Source of the DNA: Neoceratodus forsteri
Taxonomy: Eukaryota; Chordata; Ceratodontiformes; Ceratodontidae
NCBI GenBank assembly: GCA_016271365.2
Contig: CM057456.1
Location: 886,410,001 to 886,474,000 of the forward strand
Direction: 5' to 3'
Length of the DNA stretch: 64,000 nucleotides
Part shown: positions 1 to 12,587 of the stretch, one piece after another
How positions within the stretch are numbered: position 1 is the stretch's first letter
Layout: each line of letters starts with the position of its first letter
Made by a program: the position numbers and the translations under genes
Notes under the pieces: model-generated
Database searches by the model: none
Told to the model about the DNA's origin: nothing
What the model saw: the letters and a program-made list of their open reading frames with translations, nothing else

Positions 1-299
1 TACCATTCTGAAGGGACCAAACTGGATTTTGATAGTTGCAGACAACTTAGGTATGCTTATGAGATTATGTGGTGCTTCCATCTGTGATATAAATAGAGGT
101 GTCTGGAAGCTGTACTTACTAAACCCCAGGAAGTTAAACACCTCACCCACATACACTGATGCAATCCCTAAACAGTAATTCTGAAAAGAAATGCAAATAG
201 GCCTAATATAGGATGTGATCAATCAGAAATTTATTTAGAGGTGAGGAACAGAATATGGTGTACCAAAGGAAGAGTAGGATCAGGAGGTCTTATACTATA

Positions 300-525
300 T
301 GCAATTATAAAAAGGGTCTGAGAAATAGAGCTTTCTGATTGGTTGTAAACATTCTATCAGCCCTATGTTAATTAAGAAATAAGGCATGACCAGAGGTTAT
401 GTTAATGGTCTGTTAATCACCTTCTAGGTGTGTGATGAGGCATGAGGTGTAGCCGAGTGCTGCATGCCCCTAGAGGGTGATTAAATTACCATTAACATAA
501 CCCCTGGGAGTGCCTTATTGCTATT
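300..525. repeat. Palindromic MITE-like repeat
   Basis: Positions 378-430 are an imperfect inverted copy of 465-519; both arms contain the word GGTTATGTTAATGG or its complement, so the segment can fold into a long hairpin. Upstream, at 311-345, is a block (GGGTCTGAGAAAT then CTGATTGG) that recurs near 1081 and 2690. No transposase is present, so this is probably a non-autonomous DNA transposon. The superfamily is not assigned because no clear target duplication was found. Confidence 0.55.
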
Positions 526-2680
526 ACAATAAAAATGTTTTTAAATAGTGTTAAACCTTGTTCAGCATATGATTAGGCTGTACATGTATGTTAATCAAAG
601 ATTATTCTAATGTTAATACTGCACTTAAACAAGTCCACTGTCTTCCCACCCCACTCATCAGTCCTGCAACCCCATCAGAAGTAGGTACATCAGACTTTCC
701 CCCCAAAGGTCTTATAGGATAGCTCTACACTGATTGCAGTGGGTATCTTGTTGTGACGATGGTAACTAGTAGCGAGTGGGGGCCCTTTTGAGCATGTAGC
801 AATATTAATCACAGAAAGGTCAGACAGTGTTTAACAAAAAGGGGGCCTCAATCTCTTCCGGTCTCAGGCAGTGGTCCGACTGTCTCTAGGCCTGCTGTGC
901 TGCAAGATCCCTGGCTGGTAACAGCTCTGGAACAGTGCTCGCCTTTTTCCAACAAGCACCACCTTCTTATGCTTCTTTTGAGTCACACTCAGTTTATTTG
1001 TAGCAAACTATGATGTTCAGTTAGGAGATGCATCCAGAATTCTCTTCAGTAGTGTATGTTATATACTCTGTAGAACTCAAAGTCTGATTGGCTGACAGAT
1101 ACCATGCATTTAGTTTGTATGGCCAAGATCTACAAATCCTGAGCTCATTGTTGGTCCCAATTAATGGGCACAGAACTGTGGTACCTTGGAACCCTTCCCA
1201 GCAGTCCTTAGTGTCAGAGATTTGCTTTCTCCATAGCAGCAGCTACTGTATGTTTGTTTACATATATTGTGTGCTTTTCCTAGCCCTATAGCAGCTTCCT
1301 GTTGCTGTTATTAATGCCTCTCGGCTTCATTTACTTATGCCCTAACCACAATATTCTGGGGCTCGGACTAATATGGCAGTGGCAGGCATGACACCTGATT
1401 ATTAATCAGAGCACAGCTCCATTTCTCTGTTGCTTCACATGCCCAGTTAAGCCATGTCATGTGATTATCATACCTCTCAGCTGCTATGAATTTTGCATAG
1501 CACTATGATTTTCACACTCAAATTTACCCTTGCTCTGCATAGGTTTACTGATGTTCCTCATAATGTTAAATCATTGAACTAAGTTGATGTAAACATTCCT
1601 TATCACTAACTATATGATGCCCACTGTCTGCAGACATATTATTATTTAAAATAGGAAAGTGCTACACATTCTGGCCCTTTGCTATGATTTTTGAGGTCAG
1701 TGCTACGATTTTTAATACTGAGAGGTTGAGAAGTATGGTGATCATCTTCTGGCTGCTTGGCTCCCAACTCTGCTACCAACCCTGGAGTTGGAAGCACATT
1801 GTCCTGTGCCTGATAGCTCTCTTCACCCAGTCCTGGAACACTGCAATCCTTTCCAGGGCTGTGGATCATGAGACAGATGCATGCAGCAGCAATGAAGCTC
1901 AATGGAGCACAGTTAGGCTGTCACTACCAACTCAGGTCTTCTGCCCAGTCTCCATGGCTGCAGTTCTACAGGGACCAGGGGAGAAGAATCCTGCTGGTGA
2001 CCTCTGTTGCAGATGCAAGGGCTGAGAGCCCAAAGGTAAACCCCCAGTATTGGGTAACTTACAATTGGTTGTGTTACTTGGATGGTGGATGACTGTGGAC
2101 GTGAGTACAGAATTTTTGCAAGCACTATCTAAAGGTGAAGGGTAGCTTGAGGGGATCTTTGTAGCATTATGTTTGCACTCATGATGCCATCCTTAACTTG
2201 GGGGGCCTGTAGTGAGGAAAGCATTATTGTTTTCTTGAAGTACAGTACTTACTGACATGGGGTTTGGGCTCCCAGTGTCAGAATCAGGGAAGGGGGCATC
2301 TATCAGAGTAGTAACAAGTCACAAAAGAAGGACTTCAGGTGGTGGCAGCACTTGATTTTGAAGGGTCTTGGTTGCTGTGACACTGGGATGGGCTTTCTGT
2401 GTTCCAAATAATTAATAAAACAAAACCTCATTACCTGCATCAGTAATGTACTCCTGATATCAGTTTTAACCAAGGAACTGGCAAGCAGCACCAGGAAGCC
2501 CAGGCAAATCAGTAACTCTTCAGTCATGTTTTTTGAAAGTCAGTCACTGATATGATCATCAAGGGAGATAACGATCTAAGATCATCATGTAGATCACGAT
2601 TTAATCATCAAACATGTAACTTCAACATCACCAGCTGATGATTATTTAAGCAACAATGCATGACAGGGTGTGAGTTATTG
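526..2680. other. No recognisable gene; AT-rich repeat-like DNA
   Basis: Short open frames occur on both strands around 1640-2120, the longest 113 codons, but none shows a domain I recognise and opposite-strand frames overlap each other. A copy of the CTGATTGGCTG motif lies at 1084-1094. I see no RNA gene or promoter here. Confidence 0.5.
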
Positions 2681-2730
2681 TGTATTATAAAATGGGCTAA
2701 AGAAATCCAAGATTCTGATTGGCTGAAAGC
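2681..2730. repeat. Recurring AGAAATCC...CTGATTGGCTG motif
   Basis: This block closely matches 311-345 (a TTATAAAA-type start, GGG(T/C)T, AGAAAT, then CTGATTGG) and more loosely 1074-1094. A reverse-complement version (CAGCCAATCA) sits at 5241-5250. It is probably one end of a dispersed non-autonomous element family; the rest of this copy was not delimited. Confidence 0.4.
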
Positions 2731-2941
2731 AGGTTTCACCCATGTCCTTATCAGGATGTATCCTGCCAACCTGCACTAATTGTGCCAACCTGAGCCACAT
2801 CACAGTAAAGTATCAGTGTGCCCAACGTCCTCCTATCTAAACAGCAACCTACAGCTCCGTGCCAAACTAACACCATGTCCTGCAGTCCACCTCTGCAAAT
2901 CTGACTAATTTCTGTGAAGGCAGCGGCAGCACGCCCCACAG

Positions 2942-2957
2942 ACACACACACACACAC
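2942..2957. repeat. (CA)n microsatellite
   Basis: A short run of CA dinucleotides. Confidence 0.85.
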
Positions 2958-3713
2958 AGTCCATTGCTGTAATTTGTAACGTCAAATTTTACTTTTTAAA
3001 AGTAAATGAATCTGACCTGTGTTGTTACCCAGCTCACTGCAACCAATTCTAACTGCTACTCATGGCTTTCAAAATCCCACTGACAGCAAAACCGGAAGAC
3101 AGCCTACAGGCAGTCCGTTTCTGTAAATCATGAAGGCAATTGTTTCCTTTCTAAAGTGAATCCATCTAACCTGTATTGCTACCCACCGAACCCCAACCAA
3201 TTTAAACCTCTACTCGCAGCTTTCAAAATCCCACCGACAGCAAAACTGGAAGTGAATTTTCGGTGATCAGCGACGATAAATATAAAAAAGCTGTCATCAA
3301 TCCATTTTTCCTCAATGGAAGAGACAGCATACCAGACACAATAAAAAAAAATAAGACTGCCGACCATGATCTCCAGCCCCCTCACTGGAAAACCGTAAGT
3401 CATCCTTCACCGGTTGGCTCGGTTAACGTTCTCTAAATGTTTGGAGCCAAACTGAAGTATCAGCCCCTTCAAGCAAGCAGGCAGCAGAGAATAAAACATG
3501 AAACTATAACTAAATAAGTTAAATAAAATCTTGACCGTGGCGGGGGAGGGGTTACGATAGAGTTCGGAAGTCACTCTTCAACATGTACTAACCATCAAGA
3601 ATTACCAATGGGGGACTATTTTTTTACTACTTCGGTCTTAAACCTCAGCTTACATGTTTTTCCTATTTTTTTATTTTTGTTCTTTTTTTGTTATAAACTA
3701 CTTACTTAAGACC

Positions 3714-4003
3714 CCATTTTATAAGCGCAATAACACACTCCAAGGTGTGGGTTTGGTGCTGATAAAACACTTACAGGGGCATAAGGCACTAAGCATAAAC
3801 ACAGTGCCTTAGTACACCCCTGGGCATGCTCTTATCAGCATGTAAACCACATCTCATCGTGTGTTATTGCTTGCATAATGTCATGCTTGGGTGGTTAAAA
3901 CATGAGGCCGCAGGCTGAGTGCATTCAACACCCAATAAGTGACATTATTACACAATAACACACACACCCTGAAGTGCCTTATTGCTATTATACAATGGCT
4001 CCT
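3714..4003. repeat. Palindromic MITE-like element(s)
   Basis: Positions 3716-3796 are an imperfect inverted copy of 3800-3880, sharing CAATAACACAC, GCTGATAA, CAGGGG and TAAGGCACT. A second related inverted end lies at 3940-4003 (CACACCCTGAAGTGCC then TTATTGCTATTATACAA). That end matches the right end of the 300-525 repeat (TGCCTTATTGCTATTACAA), so the two belong to one family. There is no coding capacity. It is probably a non-autonomous DNA transposon of unassigned superfamily. Confidence 0.55.
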
Positions 4004-4009
4004 ATATTA

Positions 4010-6545
4010 ACAAAGAAAAAAAGTAAAAAAAATGTTTTAATCAATTTTTTCCTTATTTTCTGATGTGGAAGTATATATATTTTTTTAAAAAGTCCACAAT
4101 TTCTGATTTCCCCATAAGGTAGTGATGCTGCTCTCACAGTCTCCACAGGTGCTGCTTGTCACTGTGTCTCTTCCCTCATGTCCAGCCATACATTTTAAAA
4201 GCCAGCCACAATCCCCCCCCCCAGTATATGCAGAATGGTTGTATTTTCGGTCATCCCCCAATATATGAAGAACAGCTGTATTTTATGTCATTTCTGTCTG
4301 TTAAATAGCACATCCTAGTTTCCTGAGTGACTGCTGTTTTGAACTGGGTATGCACTAAGATTGTGGACAATTGTGAGTGGAGGACCAAGAAGCCAATCAG
4401 CTTCTCAATGTCAGTTTACTTTTTAAACAAAAAACTAAATAAATTTAAACAGTGACCATTTTAAGTGCAGTTTTGAATACTGAAAACCGCCATGCTGAAC
4501 CATCCTTATACTTGCAGGATCGTGGTTTGGATCGGTAATTGAAAGCCACTATATTGGCTTTTTTTTCCTTTACACTTAAAATGGAGTGAGAAGAAGCAGG
4601 TAAACTAATGGGCAAACTGACAAGTCATCATAAATGGCTTCATTTTACTTTTGCTGATTTGTACATTTTAAAAAAATGGAGTAGATGGCAGCAACTGGGA
4701 AATGCGGTCATGACTTTCGGGGGAAGATCAGGGACAGCAGTTTCAATGACGGTACTGTGATTCTGATGGCAAATGGCAGATGGGGGACTGAAATGCTATT
4801 TTTACTGAAGGCTTTGTTTTGTTAGTGATGTGATTTTGGCAATTAAGTGGGGCCAGAAGGAAGAAACCGGGAGACAGAAAGTGAAAGTGAAAGATGGATG
4901 CTAACTGTCATATCTTTCAGTAAAGCCACTTCTACGATCCATTGATTGAGGAGTGATTTCTGTACTGGACATGTGGTCATGTTTTTTAGTATATTTAAAA
5001 GTTATGAAATTGCAGCATGAGTTCCATGAGCACAAGACTCGTTTACAGAACATCCCAAGTCATTGTAAATCTAAATATATAACAAGTATTGACATACATG
5101 TTTACATATAAACACTTATGCAAAACTTACAACAAGTAATCAAGAATAAAGTATTCATGAAAAACAATTACAAATAGATTGTGCCTGCCCAACATACAGT
5201 GATGTTATTGTGTAATAACATCACTGTGTCTAGGGGTAAGCAGCCAATCAAATTCCTATAATTTTTCGTGACATTGAATAATGATTATTTTTGTAAGCTT
5301 ACACCAGCATGATGGTTTTTGATGATCTGTGGATGATCAGGTGATCACTGATGATTATATTAGTTCTGTATTGTGAGATTGTAAGTCACGAGTAATACTT
5401 AATACAGTTTTGTTATTAATATGAAAATATGAATGTCGAATATCAGGAAAAACAAATTAATTATAATGTAAATCATGAGAAATCAAGGTTTAACTCCTTT
5501 AGGAAGAGTATGTTCAATGTTATGTATTATATATATTTGCATAATGAATTTGCATATCTCAGAAACACAATTTATGGATCAAAACAATGACAATTTCTAT
5601 TTTTAAAATAATTTTGCCTTGACAGTATTTGTTTGCAGACTGTTAGGAAAGGTTTTGAGCATAAACCAGACACTTGTAGGGACTCACCACAACCATAAAA
5701 GGAACCAGTGAATGGAGCTATATAAACCAATTTGAGCTTTTATAATAGTAGTAACAAGTGAGGTGTCAGAGTAAGCGTAATTGAAATCAGTGTGCTTGTA
5801 TAGAAGATGCACCATAACTGGTGATTCCTAGAAAGATGTCTACGCAGAAAAGTTTTTTTTTTTAATACAGAAAAAGGGTAAATATACCTTTTTAGATTCC
5901 TTTCAGTATACTTGACCATGGGCAATCATGAAAAATCATGATGATATGAGATCATCATTAATCGCAATCACAATTTCCACAGCATTGTGGTTTTTGATTT
6001 CGGCCATTGCCATTTAATGTTCATGTTTAATTATTGTTAGTCATGATGTTTTTGATGTTTGAACATGATCTTTGAACATAATTGATAATGACCATTTATG
6101 ATACATCACTATAAAATCATCATCTTTTCAGCTGTGATGGGCATTCTGTGGGTGGGTGGGCAGGTGGGTGGGAGGAAGATGGAGACCCTCGACTGCAGGC
6201 TTTCATGCACCTGTGATCACTGGAGTTTGATCACAGGCTGGTAAAAACATCTAACAAACAGCAGAAGAACCATTCTGCACATGCGTGACCAGCAGTTTCA
6301 TAAATGTTCATGACTTTTTTTTAATTATTTCATTATAAAAACACCAAAAGGTCCTTTAGGTCAGGATTTCGGGATGGATGGGACAACAGGACAAGGCATA
6401 TGAGGACAGGTTAAATGTCTTCAACATGTACTCTCTCAGGGTTGTGGCCTAGCCTGGCACTGGAATGGATGCTTGATTCTCATGACTCAGGAAAATCTGC
6501 TAGTTATCTATGTCATTCAGTCCTATATTTATAGTCAAAGTACAA
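4010..6545. other. AT-rich stretch without recognisable gene
   Basis: No domain-bearing reading frame was seen. The stretch holds ATCATGAT/GATCATCA-rich low-complexity patches (5310-5360, 5925-6125), similar to 2550-2620, and a G-rich GGTGGGTGGG run near 6150-6172. A short perfect hairpin lies at 5197-5226. Confidence 0.5.
5197..5226. repeat. Perfect 13-bp inverted repeat
   Basis: CAGTGATGTTATT and its exact reverse complement are separated by four bases. With the nearby CAGCCAATCA motif, this is probably the hairpin of another member of the MITE family at 300-525. Confidence 0.6.
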
Positions 6546-6550
6546 TTATC

Positions 6551-7953
6551 TTTAAAGAGGGACTCTGGTCAAAAGTGTTACACTGCAGAATTAGAAGAAG
6601 CATACACCCAGTACATCTCATACCAAACATTAGGTTTCTGTGTTACTTCATTTTAAAGTTATGGGCTATTTTGTAACCCTGATTTCACTACCTGTTTAAA
6701 AAAGCCAGTTTCAGTGAAGAAGTGCTGATGATGTCATCTCCTGAACTCACAGTCTAGCCCTCCCTGCCAGCAAGCTTATAGGACCTGTTTCTCCAGAGTT
6801 AAAAGATCATTCTGCAATGGTGTTCACAAGTAAAACAGGCAGCACCACTCTAAAAACAGTGCTATAGAATCTATGTGTTTCAGGTTTTGTAACAAAGTTG
6901 ACACATTTGTATTTTAATGTCTTTTTGATGTGCCTCATTTCTCCAGAGTTGCAGGACGCTGAGTGAGCATGCCTCTAGGCTGCTGATACCATGTGAAGTG
7001 TTACTCTGAAGTGCCTGTTTGGAAATTGTAATGCTACAAGTGTTATAATGTTGGTAACTGCATTGCTGCCGGTCAGTGACTGTTTTACAATAAGTTTTAA
7101 TGGGGGCCTTATATGTGTTATTTCCTGCTGGGGTGGAATTGTTAAGCCCTGGTAAAACAAACATTGTAATGTGGAGTACACTGCAGATGAGCCTGAATAT
7201 AACTCAAGTAACAGCCTGTCAATGAGAAAACAGAAAATGAGTTCTGCTCAACTGAGTATCCCATTCATTCATGCTTTGATGATGAATAAAAGATTGATTG
7301 ATTGACTGAGTGATTAAGCATTGAGCTGGCTACTGCATAGAAACTCTTTGTAGGGTTTCAAAGCAGCACTACCTCTCCACCCTCATTTACCGGATGATGG
7401 AATAATTGATTTAAAGTGCCATCCTGAGAAATCACCTCAATTGAATGATAAGTGTGAATGCTCACAGCCTTTCATTACATCCGAGATATCCACTCTACAA
7501 ATCTCACATTAGTGTGCTGTGACTTAGCATCCAGCAATCCAGGAGAAAAGGACAACAACAAAAATGCACCAAAAGCAAAAATATGAATTTGTCAACTTTG
7601 TTACAAAACCTGAAACACACATTGGTTTTAAAGCAATGTTTATTGAATGGTGCTGCCTGGTGTACTGGAGAAAACCATTTGCACATAGTTTTTAAACTTT
7701 GGAGAGGCAGGTCCTGTAAGCTTGCTGACAGGGAGGGCTAGACTGTGAGTTCAGGAGATGACATCATCAGCACCTCTTCACTGAAACTGGCTTTTTTGAA
7801 CAGGCAGAGAATTTAGGGTTGTAAAATGATTTGTAACTTTTGAACAGAATAACCTAGGGATCTCAGTTTTTGCACAAGGGTGACTGGGGCTATGTTGATC
7901 CATATTCTGAATTTATTAATGCCAGTAATTTGTGACCATAGTCCCTCTTTAAA
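6551..7953. mobile_element. Non-autonomous DNA transposon, long inverted repeats, TTAA-flanked
   Basis: Arms at about 6551-6930 and 7570-7953 are long imperfect reverse complements. Shared blocks include TTTAAAGAGGGACT at the tip, AAAAAAGCCAGTTTCAGTGA, a GATGATGTCATCTCCTGAAC block and GGTTTTGTAACAAAGTTGAC. About 640 bp of unrelated sequence separates the arms. The outermost AGAGGG tips abut TTAA on both sides, as expected for a TTAA target duplication (piggyBac or Kolobok superfamilies; Xenopus T2 MITEs start similarly). No transposase frame is seen, so mobilisation would have been in trans. The exact boundary is ambiguous because TTTAAA is itself symmetrical. Confidence 0.75.
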
Positions 7954-8489
7954 TTAATATCCAAAAGTGGTGTGACAGGGGAGCAGTGCTTTAGAACTGT
8001 GTTATCTCGCTGTGTGTAAAACAAGCTGCTGTTCTACTATTTTAAACAGGCTCTCTGAAACAGGTGCAGTCTAACTGGAAGATCACTGGGGGCTGTAGTT
8101 CCTGAAGTTGTAGCAGGGAACTACGAGTGTTTTACTGTGTGCTACTTTTTACTCAGACAGGTAGAACAGGACTATCCTAGGCAGCTAGAGACACCTAGAG
8201 GTGTTTAATATCAGTATTTAGGCTGCTTTATTTGGGGTAGGTGTATAGGTGAGTCATGACTCAAGATCTAGTTCCGGGTCATAGGTGCACTTATATTGGG
8301 ATGCTCTGTGAGTGGCATGAGCATCGCATGCGGAGACGCATGCAGAGACACGCGCGTCTAGCACATGTTGATGGGGGGACAGGAAGGTGGGTAAGCAACC
8401 GCCAATTGGTAATAGCAGAGAATAGTGTGTGAAGTTGTACCATTATAGGTAGTACTGTTGAGACTGTAATACGGCCGAATCAATTTTAA

Positions 8490-9560
8490 CCAAAGATGGT
8501 GATCTTTGTGTGAAGTGTAGTGGCTGCTCAATGTATAAACTGGCTGATGAGGGAACAAATTTTGAGAAGTTTCAATGTGAGAAATGTGCATACAATCATG
8601 AATTGGAGCAAAATCTATGCACATTTTCAGATAGGCTGGCATATTTGGAGAGGAGCCAGAGGGAAATGACTGAAAAGTTGCATATTCTGTTAAGTCTTAA
8701 TAAAAATAACAATGTACTATCAGAAGGGCAAGTTAAGAGGAAGGCTATTTCAAACAGCAGTACTTCAGACATATCCGAGGATAATGAACTGTGTACCATT
8801 AGCACAGTTAAATGCAAGAGAAGAGGACAGAGTCCACTGAAACCAATAAATAGGAATACAGAAGCAGTAGGTTTAGAGGAAGGGACTGCTTCAATAAGTA
8901 ACAATGATAAGGTTGGCGTAACTGAGGATGCAATTGAGGTAGAAATAGGGAGTATGAGTTAACTTTAACTAACAGTTTCCAGGTGCTTGCAGACTCACCA
9001 GGGCAACAAGAGGAAACTAACAATAGTGCTGAAACTCAGGAGGATAATGGCGGTAATGAGAAAAGGCAGGTTATAGTGACCAGGGATTCCATTATCAAGT
9101 ACACTGATAAGTATATATGCAATGATGATAAGGCAAACACAATAGTTAACAGTTTTTTCGGGAGCTGGTGCCCAGGATTTATATGAAATGAAAGACAACA
9201 TTTTTAAAGGAGCGGTTTCAAACCCAATAGCTGTAGTACACATGGGTATTAATGATTTGGGCAGGTTGTCACTCCCAGCAATTCAAAATGAGTTTTTTTA
9301 AATTAGGGTCAAAATTAAAGGAAAAAGACTATGAAATCCTGTTTTCTGAAATACTCCTGCAGCCCAGTGCATCAGTATATAAACAGAAGAACATTGCCTT
9401 AACAAATTCTTGGTTAAGAAAGTGGACACAGGAGAGTGAGTACCATTTTATTAAACATCGGGAGTCATTCAATAATAAACAGAACCTATATTGAATGGCC
9501 AGACTTTACCCAAGTTTTAGAGGCAGTAGAATACTGGGGGTACGAATCAAAAATGAGATA
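8490..9560 (+). pseudogene. CR1-type ORF1: zinc finger plus SGNH esterase, frameshifted
   Basis: The first part (open from 8510 to 8962) starts with a cysteine-rich finger, CSGCSMYKL...FQCEKC, then a predicted coiled coil (residues about 35-65) and a charged linker. After a break, a second part near 9071-9290 shows the esterase blocks seen in CR1/L3 ORF1 proteins: a serine block VTRDSII, where the glycine of the usual GDS is arginine, and the downstream block HMGINDLG. A frameshift near 9160 separates them and a stop follows at about 9300. In this family ORF1 binds RNA and nucleic acid in the retrotransposition particle; the esterase role is uncertain. Confidence 0.7.
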
Positions 9561-9574
9561 CAGTAGATAGAGAG

Positions 9575-10470
9575 ATGTTTAAACATAGTAGATGGGGGAC
9601 GAAGGGTAACAGGGTAGGATCAAGACCAGTTAACACTACACAAATCGACAATGGGACCATAAAGAAAATGAACAGTGCTAACGTGTTGTTCTGTAATGCC
9701 AGGAGTTTAAATAAGGACAAATTGGCTGAGTTGGTTATCAAAGCAAGCGAGGAAAATTTAGACATCACAGGGGTAGTTGAAACGTGGTGGGATCAGAAAA
9801 TAAACTGGAATATACAGATACCTGGCTATAGTCTAATTCAGAATAATAGATATAAGTAGAAGGGGAGGAGGCATTGCCTCGTATATTAAAGGTGATATTG
9901 AGTGTCTCTGTAATTGCACATGCAATTTTGGTAATAATGAGGTCATCTGGGTAGATATGGTAGGAGTTGCAGGTAAGAAAATCAAGTTGCTAATCTTTTA
10001 CAGACCACCTGATACCCCAGTCAGTGACACAGAATCCTTCAGTGACTATGTTACCACAGTAGATGAAGAATCAAATATCTTAGTAATGGGAGACTTAAAT
10101 ATTCCAAGCATAGACTGGGAGGTCTCAGCTAATAATAATTCATTAGCAGCTAGGGTGCAGAATGATCTTTTATTCTCGGGGGTGGAACAGTGTATTAAAG
10201 AGCCAACTAGAGGGGGAAAATACTTTAGATGTTATCCTAACAAACATACCAGATGCTATTCCTAGTATTAGGACTACCCCTCCTTTAGGCATGAGTGACC
10301 ACAACTCCATTACCTTCCAAATTAATAGGGCCAAGAAAACTATAAAGGGAAGAGCAATACACAAAATATATAACCAGGCTAACTACTCAGCAATGAGGAA
10401 GGAATTAGCAGAAATTAATGGGACCTGTTGCTGGAAGGCTTGTCCACTGATGAATTATGGGTCCTACTAG
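9575..10470 (+). pseudogene. CR1-type ORF2 endonuclease domain, frameshifted
   Basis: This is the endonuclease/exonuclease/phosphatase fold that nicks target DNA for target-primed reverse transcription. Visible motifs in order are CNARSLNKDKL, TGVVETWW (E of the ETW block), FYRPP, VMGDLNIPSIDW (GD(F/L)N block), LTNIP and MSDHNSITF (catalytic SDH). The domain is spread over three frames, with breaks near 9858 and 10200. Apart from these, the active-site residues are retained. It leads directly into the RT domain. Confidence 0.85.
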
Positions 10471-11860
10471 TGGGAATCATTAATAAGTTTAAGGCTAAAT
10501 ATATTCCTACAAGACCAGTTTATAACAACAGAGGAAAAAAACCTATCTGGTTAAATAAAAGGATCAGCAAGTTGATCAAAAGGAAACAAGTACACTATAG
10601 AAAAATAAAAAGAACATAGTCCTAGGAGAATAAAAGTACGTACAGGAAAACTTTACAGTTACTCAAAGGAGAAATTAGGAAAGCTAAGAAACAGGTGGAG
10701 CTCAGATTAGTGACAACAAAAACTGATATGCAGGGTTTCTATGCCTATGTTAACAATAAGAGGGGGACAAATAGAAATATTGGGCCATTAAGTATTGATG
10801 GTATAACTATTTCAAAACCAGATGATATGGCTAAAGAATTTAATACTTTCTTTAGTAAAGTTTTCCAGATGGATGACCCCAGTATGAAAAGTGTTATACC
10901 TGTCACAAGGAACTCCTTGTCAAAGGGGTACATTACTGAGGAGAAAGTGTATAGCAATATTCAGGCTCTCAAAGTTGACAAGTCAGCGGGCCCTGATGGC
11001 CATCCACAACTAATTAAAGAATTAGGCAGGGAACTTGCACCAGCCATAACAGAGACTGGCACTAGATCTTTGAAAGAGGGTTATGTGCCAAAGTACTGGA
11101 GGACAGTGACGGTAGTGCCCATTTTTAAGAAGGGTAATAGGGAGGAGGCAGCAAATTACTGAACAGTGAGTCTGATGTCGGTGGTTGGCAAACTGATTGA
11201 GGGGATCATCTCTGATGTGATTAAGAGCCATTTGATAGACAGGAATCTAGTCGCTAAACAGCAACATGGGTTAACAAAGAACAGATTGTGTGACACTAAC
11301 GTATCAAGCTTCTATAACTACATTGGTAGCCATGTGGATTGAGGGACAGCGGTGGATGTGGTGATCTTGGACTTTAGTTGAGCCTTTGATACCATATCTC
11401 ATGGGTTGCTGATAACTAAGCTGGTGAAGCTGGGCATTGTTTGCTCCATAATAAATGGACTGACCAATGGTTGACAGAGAGGATGCAATCAGTGAGGGTA
11501 TAGGGTCATGTATCTGGGGAGGTGAGGGTGACCAGTGGTGTTCCACAGGGGTCAGTGTTGGGACCCCTATTGTTTAATGTTTTCATAGGTGACTTGAAAC
11601 TCAACTTGACTGTTGAGTATCAACAGTGGGAACAAGCTGGTCAAGTTTGCTGATGATATAAAACTTGGAGGAGTGGTGGATACTGTTGAGGACAGACTAA
11701 CCTTAGGCAAAACAATAATGACCATTAATGAATGGGCAATGAGTAACAAAATGAACTTCAATTTACATAAATGTACAGTGATGCACATGGGGTGGAATAA
11801 TATTCATCAGGACTGCTACATACAGGGGGTTAAGATTAAGAGATTCAGGGTGTGAGAAGG
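10428..11860 (+). pseudogene. CR1-type ORF2 reverse transcriptase, interrupted
   Basis: RT motifs run in order: SAGPDGHP (10984-11007), PIFKKGNREEAANY ending in a stop where RPVSL is expected (11120-11165), SVVGKLIEG, KQQHG, VVILDFS followed by a stop then AFDT (about 11360-11390), and KFADDIKLGG (about 11645) with both catalytic aspartates. Two stops sit inside conserved motifs and a frameshift lies in the 11500-11610 segment, so no active enzyme could be made. The final part (NEWAMSNKMNFNLHKCTVMHMG) is typical of the CR1/L2 thumb region. Confidence 0.85.
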
Positions 11861-11879
11861 ATCTGGAGGTATTCATTGG

Positions 11880-12462
11880 GAACAATTTGAGAAGTAGGGT
11901 ACATAGTTCACACATATCTAACAAAGCAACGTACCGCATAAACTGTATTCAAAGAACATTCTTTTCCAGAAATGCACGTATTCTATTACTTGTGTTTAAA
12001 ACACACATACTGCCATATTTGGACTACTGCTCACCTGGCTGGAGTCCATTTTTGAAAAAAGATATTAAGGCAATTGAAAGACCACAGAGGTCACTAACTA
12101 AATTAATAACAGGGCTGCAAGAAATACCTTATGAAGCTAGGTTAAACAAACTGGGCTTATGGCCACTAGAACTGTGTTGTGTGAGAGGGGATTGATTATT
12201 ATACAAGATTCAAAAGCAGAAGGAATTAAAAAATGACATGGACCTTGAATATAGGGAATCAAACAATTTTTTAAGAGGAAACACTCAGCAATTACTTGAT
12301 GAGCAGTGTAGAACTGACATATGGAGACATAGCTTTAAACCTAGAGTTATTAGAATGTGGAACAGGTTAGTGGAAGAAATAGTTGTGGCACCTAGTTTTT
12401 ATATTTTTAAGGCACGGTTAAATCACTATTTTACAGTTAGCAACTTCAGTCGCCTCCACTAA
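11880..12462 (+). pseudogene. CR1-type ORF2 C-terminal region
   Basis: Two consecutive frames (11887-12195, 12238-12462) carry the conserved end of CR1-type ORF2: LPYLDYCSPGWSPF, KAIERPQRSLTKLI, then WRHSFKPRVIRMWNRLVEE and a final FKARLNHY. A stop and frameshift near 12194 separate the pieces. The 3' untranslated tail follows immediately. Confidence 0.8.
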
Positions 12463-12587
12463 GAAGTGGGGACAACTATTATGGACTCATGCCTCCTGTT
12501 GTCTTAAAGCTCTAAGTATGACTCTAAGTATGACTATTGCCATCCCAGCTGAAATAGGTTCACAAACAGTCTCAGCTCTCATTTAAA

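Larger units (their letters stand above)
8480..12535 (+). mobile_element. CR1-type LINE, near full length, decayed
   Basis: ORF1 (zinc finger, coiled coil, esterase), apurinic-type endonuclease, reverse transcriptase and C-terminal domain follow one another in the order known for CR1/L3 elements. Several frameshifts and stops show it is dead. The 3' end carries two copies of CTCTAAGTATGA at about 12510-12532, like the short terminal repeats of CR1-type elements. The 5' boundary was not resolved and could lie a few hundred bases upstream. Confidence 0.85.

Noticed and set aside
1642..2125. Overlapping frames on both strands as a host exon
   Set aside because: No domain, no splice-site context I could support, and both strands are equally open.
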